A stretch of 64,000 nucleotides of DNA. Source: Amblyornis subalaris (Eukaryota; Chordata; Aves; Passeriformes; Ptilonorhynchidae). Location of the stretch: assembly GCA_018881555.1 (NCBI GenBank), contig JACAXG010000007.1, positions 7,010,701-7,074,700 of the forward strand, in the 5' to 3' direction. Below the pieces are notes generated by a model, which worked only from the letters and a program-made list of their open reading frames with translations, had not been told where the DNA came from and made no database searches. Both the position numbers and the translations under genes were made by a program. Positions within the stretch are counted from its first letter, which is position 1, and every line of letters begins with the position of its first letter. Positions 60,019-64,000 of the stretch are shown here, one piece after another.

Positions 60019-60425
60019 CCAGCCCGCGGGGGCCGCCGCCTCTAGCGGGGAGCTACGCGCCCGAGCGGCGGCCCCGCCGTCCCGCCGGGCATCGGGGCTG
60101 CGCCTCGGCGGACGCTCCGGGGGCCGAAAAGCGGCGCTGCTGTCGGACGGAAAGTATATGCGTGTGGCTGCGCAGCGTCCGTGCGCGTACACGGATATAC
60201 CTCCGCTCCCCGTGCCCGCCGGCGGCCGGGGGCTCACAGCGGCGCGGGGGCCGCGCTCGCCGCCCCTGCCTCCTCCCCGGCGCCCNGCATCCCTCCCGGC
60301 GCGGTTCCCGCTGGTTGCTGTCGGGGCTGCGGGCGCGGCTCGGGGCGCACTGCCGCGCCGCCCCGCTCCCTGCCTCCTTTAGCGGGGGCACGGCCGGCAG
60401 CGGGCGCGGCGGCGGCGGCGGCGGC

Positions 60426-60443
60426 GGGGCGGGGGCGGGGCGG
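60426..60443. promoter_or_regulatory. Tandem GC boxes (Sp/KLF-type)
   Basis: Two overlapping GGGGCGGGG-type boxes follow a (CGG)n stretch, 514-531 bp upstream of the NKX6-1 start codon. They match the Sp1/KLF consensus and carry several G runs, so quadruplex formation is also possible. Confidence 0.45.
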
Positions 60444-60532
60444 CTGCCGGCCCTGCCCACCCGCGCCGCGCCCGCCCTGCCGCCAACTTTGGGCTCGCCT
60501 GGCTCTCCTCTCCTTTTCTGCCTTTGCTTTTA

Positions 60533-60627
60533 TCTCTTCTCTTCTCTTCTCTTCTCTTCTCTTCTCTTCTCTTCTCTTCTCTTCTCTTCTCTTCTCTTCT
60601 CTTCTCTTCTCTTCTCTTCTCTTCTCT
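60533..60627 (+). repeat. (TTCTC)n pentanucleotide microsatellite, cut by an assembly gap
   Basis: About 19 perfect copies of a 5-bp CTTCT unit, running directly into the n block. True length is unknown. Confidence 0.97.
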
Positions 60628-60734
60628 NNNNNNNNNNNNNNNNNNNNNNNNNNNNNNNNNNNNNNNNNNNNNNNNNNNNNNNNNNNNNNNNNNNNNNNNN
60701 NNNNNNNNNNNNNNNNNNNNNNNNNNNNNNNNNN
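60628..60734. other. Assembly gap, 107 n
   Basis: Run of n inside the pyrimidine tract; size is probably an estimate. Confidence 1.
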
Positions 60735-61135
60735 CTTTTCCATTTTCCTTTCCCTTTTCCCTCTCCTTTTCCTTTCCCTTTTTTCCACTCCTTTTTCCTC
60801 TCTTTCATTGCCCTTTTTCTTTTTCTTTTCACTTTTCCTTTCTCTCTTTCCTCTCCTTTTTCTTCTCCCTTTTCTTCTCCTTTTGCCTTTTCTCTTTTTC
60901 TCTCTTCTTGTTTCCTCTTCATTTTCTTTCATGTTTTCCCTTTTCCTTTGCCTTTTCCTTTCTCCTTTCCTTTCAGGGTTCTTTTCTTTAATGTAATTTT
61001 TTTTTTTACTTTTCATTCCTTTATTTTAATTTTCTCTCGTTTCCTTCTCCATTTTCCTTTTCTCTCTCCTCTTTTTCTTTCCCCTCTCATCTAATTTTTC
61101 GTTCTGTATTCCTGTCTTTTTACCATCTTTTCATC

Positions 61136-61230
61136 TCTTTCTTTCTTTCTTTCTTTCTTTCTTCCTTTCTTTCTTCCTTTCTTTCTTTCCTTCTTTTTTT
61201 CTTTCTTTCCTTTTCTTTCCCTTTCTTCCT
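61136..61230 (+). repeat. (TTTC)n-rich microsatellite
   Basis: Runs of TTTC with occasional TTCC variants, forming the distal part of the pyrimidine tract. Confidence 0.85.
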
Positions 61231-61287
61231 TCCGCTTTTCCTCTCTTTTTGCTTTCTCTCTCTCTGTCCCGCTGTCTCTGTGTCTTG

Positions 61288-61580
61288 GGAACGACTCCGG
61301 GGAGCGGAGCCGCTCGAGTTCCGGGCGGGTCGGGCCTGTCCCTGCGCCTCCTTGGGATTCGGGTGGTGCAGGCCGACCGGACCCTTCTGGCACGCTTCTG
61401 GATCGTGTGGGTGCTCTCTGTGCCCGCTACACGATGGAACCGGGTGTTAATCCCGCCGGGCCCCGGCCCCTCCTGCCCGGGCACTGCCCGGTGTTGTACA
61501 CCAGCGGCCCGCGGTAACAGCGAGCCCCTGGACACTTGTGCCCAGCGCCCCTGGCCGCTCGCGGCTCTTCCCGCAGCCTA
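61288..61580. promoter_or_regulatory. Small CpG-rich block upstream of NKX6-1
   Basis: Abrupt return from pyrimidine repeat to CpG-rich unique sequence. No gene recognised; open frames here reflect composition. Confidence 0.4.
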
Positions 61581-62040
61581 AGGCTGGAAGGGAAAAAAAT
61601 CCCATGTGAGCCCGTGTAAAGAACATTCCACGGAAGAGTGATGCAAAATCACCCTAAACAATTTTGGCCCTGTGCTGTCTGTGCCCGAGTGCTTGTANCT
61701 GTGGGGAATTCTATTTCTGCGAGGGTGGAAAAAGGGGATGGTGTGAAATCAATTTTTTTTTAATTACGGAGCTTACCTAAAGGGGAAGCACATTGACCCT
61801 CTACCNGCGACGATGTTTCCTTCTATTTCTAAATAATCTCTTGTTGCTCTGAATAGTTTTGGTTTAATTTATAAAGCTGAATACNATTGGAGAAAGGGCG
61901 CGTAGGATCTTGCCTCGCCTTAACTTTGGCACAGCCACACGAAGGGCACCTCCACGAAGCTCGAGTTAAGTCTCCGAGTTTGAGATGTTGTGGGTTTTTT
62001 GGTCCTTGGGTCACTTCTCAAACATTCTAAAAGTGAAACC
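61581..62040. promoter_or_regulatory. AT-richer unique sequence upstream of NKX6-1, possible regulatory element
   Basis: CpG-poor stretch between two CpG blocks, with an AATTACGGAG segment after a T run near 61750 and other AT-rich words. Nothing coding. Three n bases. Call rests on composition and position 1.7-2.1 kb upstream of the start codon. Confidence 0.3.
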
Positions 62041-62620
62041 CCAGAAAGGTGCTCTCCTGCCGGTTGCAGTGGAGCCAGCGAGCGCTCGGCCGCGGCAGCC
62101 CCGCAGGGCCGGGCCCGCAGCCCCGGGCGCGCCGGGGCTCGGCTCAGGCAGCGGGCGTGCAGAGGGGGCAGCCTGCCTTTGAAAGCGACCGATTTGCATT
62201 GCAATTAGGGGGGGAGAGAAATGTTAAACTGCGCTTGGAAGTGCTGAGGCAGGCGCAGGGCGGCCCCGCTGCGTGTCCAGCACCCAAGGGAGCCTCTTTT
62301 CCTCTCTCCAGCGGAGGAGACGGTGAGGGGGCAGGGGCTCCCCACTCGCCCCGGGCCCGCTGGCTCCCTCCTCGCAGCGCCCCGAGGGAGCTCTGCCGGG
62401 GGCGGGCACCGGCAGCGGCGGCAGCTTCGGCCACGGGTCCCGCAGCGCGGTCCTGCCGCCCCCGCCCCGGCCCGGGCTGCGGTACCGCCCGGGGCTGTTG
62501 CGGGCAGCGGGCCCTGCCAGCCACACGTTCGGGCCGGCGGTACCGGCCCTTTCCCCTCGCTCCGCGCCCCTTTCCCGGCCCGGGCGGGAGTTCGCCTCTC
62601 GGCACCTCTGGCTTGTTTTC
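62041..62620. promoter_or_regulatory. CpG island about 2.1-2.7 kb upstream of NKX6-1
   Basis: Dense CpG, interrupted at 62170-62240 by an AT-rich patch with an octamer ATTTGCAT (62192-62199) followed by GCAATTAG. No credible protein in either strand. Confidence 0.45.
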
Positions 62621-63230
62621 TAGTGGAAGCAAAACGAAACAATCGCTCCCCGCACAAACGCTTTTTGTCCCTTCCTGCTGTAAGGAACTGATGGCATAAT
62701 GAAAAAAAAAAAAAAGTGTTTATTTGGGGGACGCGTCGTGCAACTTCCTCCCTAAAAATAGCGTCGCAGGTGCGATGGCGCCCATGGGGCTGCCCGTGCA
62801 TAAGAAACGGATTCAAAAGCAGCCGTCAGCATTAGATGCTCTCTGTCTTTAATAACCGAAATATTCGAAAATATTAATATTTAGTTCCTCTTCCATACTC
62901 AGCCTCTGTTTTCCCTAAGCTGTAGCCAGGCAAAGTTACACGGAGGGCAGCCGGGGGCTGTGCTGTGCCGCTCAGCAGCTGAGCAGCGGGTGGGGGACAC
63001 CGTGAGCATCTCAGGCAGCGATAGGCGTGAAACCCACCCCAGGGACAAATTTCAGTAGCGGAGTGAGCAAACCGCAGCGTGAAAACGCCGCAGCCAAACT
63101 ACTCCTAGAGCAGACGCGGTTACTGACCGGACCAGCTGCAGCCGGGGCTGCTCACCAATTCCCGGCTGCGTTTCACCACTTTCACTGGCTCTCATCTTAA
63201 GCGGTCACCGCCGCAGATAAAGCAACTACC
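62621..63230. other. Intergenic, CpG-poor, AT-rich core near 62830-62890
   Basis: Contains an A14 run (62701-62714), and an AT-rich segment with ATATTCGAAAATATTAATATT. No gene seen. It could be a further upstream control element, but nothing beyond composition supports that. Confidence 0.4.
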
Positions 63231-63550
63231 GNCTCAAATAATGAACGAGAGAACAGCCGCCGGGCGAGCGGGGGGTGCGGGCGGAGATGAGGAGCGAGCG
63301 GCCGGCCCGCGGCCGGGGCAGCGGAGAGCAGGGGCGAGCAGCATCCCGGAGGAGGCAGAGCCGCGAGAGGAGGGCAGCTCCTCCGAGTCCCCACCGGGCC
63401 TCGGGGAGGCAGCCCGCGGAGCCCCCGGGGAATGCAGAGCGGCGGGGACGGTGGGGTCCGGGGCAGCGAGGGGCGGAGGCCGGGGGCAGGGACGGGCTGA
63501 GGTGCGATGGGGTCCTCGGTCACTCCAGGCGGAAGCAAAGAGGAGGTGTG
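63231..63550. promoter_or_regulatory. Small CpG island near the right edge
   Basis: GC-rich, CpG-dense 300-bp patch about 3.4 kb upstream of the NKX6-1 start codon. No recognised coding sequence. Confidence 0.4.
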
Positions 63551-64000
63551 AATGAATTAAGAGGTACACAGAAGAAGCGTTGTCAGAAAAAGAGCTGTAG
63601 TTATTTGCTTGCTCGTTCGAGGCATAGGAAGTACCACTGCTGGAGCAGCTGTGCCTCCAAAATTCACCTCGACTGGAATGGACACAGCATAGCTGAAGGA
63701 AAAAAAAAAAAACACCAACCAAATCATGAGGACACCTAAAATAAAAAGGTCGAACGTGCTTTGGCATTGCAGGGTTAGATGTTCTTCGAGCTGGTGAGAC
63801 CGAACCCTCACTGCAGCTCCCGCGGGGTCCAGCTGCGGGCGGGGGGCTGCCCTCGAGGGAGGGCTGGCTCTGCCCTGCTCAGAGCTCTTCTAGCTCCAGC
63901 AGTGGGGACAGGGAACCCCACCTTGCCCAGCTTTTTGCCCGATAAGTCGTCGTGACTGGGAGAGGAGTCTGGACTAAATCAAGTAGTCGCTTTATTTAGC
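63551..64000. other. Intergenic, nothing recognised
   Basis: Unique sequence of mixed composition; one A run near 63700. In mammals the next gene on this side is CDS1, but no part of it is seen. Confidence 0.5.

Larger units (their letters stand above)
59913..60500 (-). promoter_or_regulatory. NKX6-1: NKX6-1 5' UTR/promoter CpG island (inferred)
   Basis: About 590 bp upstream of the start codon, GC-dense with very many CpG. No TATAAA on the sense strand and no clear initiator, so a CpG-island promoter is expected. It contains GC boxes (60426-60443), a (CGG)n run just before them, and a short uORF. Published work on mammalian Nkx6.1 describes a long structured 5' UTR; whether transcription here starts inside this block cannot be read from sequence. 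Confidence 0.6.
60501..61287. repeat. Homopurine/homopyrimidine tract upstream of NKX6-1
   Basis: Apart from the gap, nearly every + strand base is C or T (purine on the NKX6-1 sense strand). It starts about 590 bp upstream of the start codon. Sub-blocks: (TTCTC)n, then irregular CTTTTCC-type repeats, then TTTC repeats near 61136-61230. Open frames across it encode Phe/Ser/Leu or Lys/Arg/Glu monotony and are artefacts. Such tracts are known to form triplex (H-DNA) structures and to be hard to sequence. Confidence 0.9.

Noticed and set aside
60181..61094. Very long frames of Phe/Ser/Leu or Lys/Arg/Glu across the pyrimidine tract
   Set aside because: Translation of a microsatellite and of n bases.
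7568..62199. Recurrent POU octamers (ATTTGCAT) in several candidate elements
   Set aside because: The word also occurs in ordinary desert (around 12486, 18947 and 22248), so its overall count is near what an AT-rich window gives by chance.
1..64000. tRNA, rRNA, microRNA, CRISPR, phage or operon-like features
   Set aside because: None seen on either strand; the window is vertebrate nuclear DNA. A microRNA hairpin cannot be excluded by eye.

Overview
This window is vertebrate nuclear DNA, almost certainly from a bird. It holds one convincing protein-coding gene, a three-exon NKX6-1 homeobox gene on the minus strand (coding span 59912 down to 57269, 345 residues). The only transposable element I recognise in 64 kb is the 3' end of a CR1 LINE (43757-43958), ending in the ATTCTGTG-type tail of bird and reptile CR1 elements. 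Low repeat content, CR1 rather than L1, Alu or MIR, short introns and a very GC-rich first exon together point to a bird. No bacterial, viral or plasmid feature was seen.

Layout. Positions 1 to about 50900 lie 3' of NKX6-1 and are gene-poor. No reading frame there resembles a known protein, and GC-AG/GT exon structure with a credible peptide was not found. Scattered through the desert are AT-rich, CpG-poor blocks dense in homeodomain core motifs (TAAT/ATTA). They look like the conserved non-coding enhancers typical around developmental homeobox genes. I call them from composition and motifs only, because conservation cannot be tested here. From 50900 to 63550 the composition changes to a mosaic of CpG islands separated by short AT-rich motif-dense islands, as expected around a Polycomb-regulated developmental gene. 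NKX6-1 sits inside this mosaic.

Upstream of NKX6-1 (higher coordinates) are a GC-rich 5' region with tandem GC boxes and a 19-codon upstream ORF, then a nearly 800-bp homopurine/homopyrimidine tract (60501-61287) with a (TTCTC)n array and a 107-base assembly gap, then further CpG islands. A second gap (28695-29073) also abuts a pyrimidine tract. Isolated single n bases occur every few hundred bases. The only one in the NKX6-1 coding sequence falls at a third codon position and leaves alanine unchanged.

NKX6-1 is a homeodomain repressor of ventral neural-tube and pancreatic beta-cell development. The other elements are best read as its cis-regulatory landscape. I found no evidence for a wholly new biological system. 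The most checkable oddities are an in-frame tandem splice acceptor that could insert five residues into the homeodomain, the promoter-proximal triplex-prone tract, and a run of inverted and direct repeats of homeodomain-type sites in the AT-rich islands 5-9 kb beyond the gene's 3' end.
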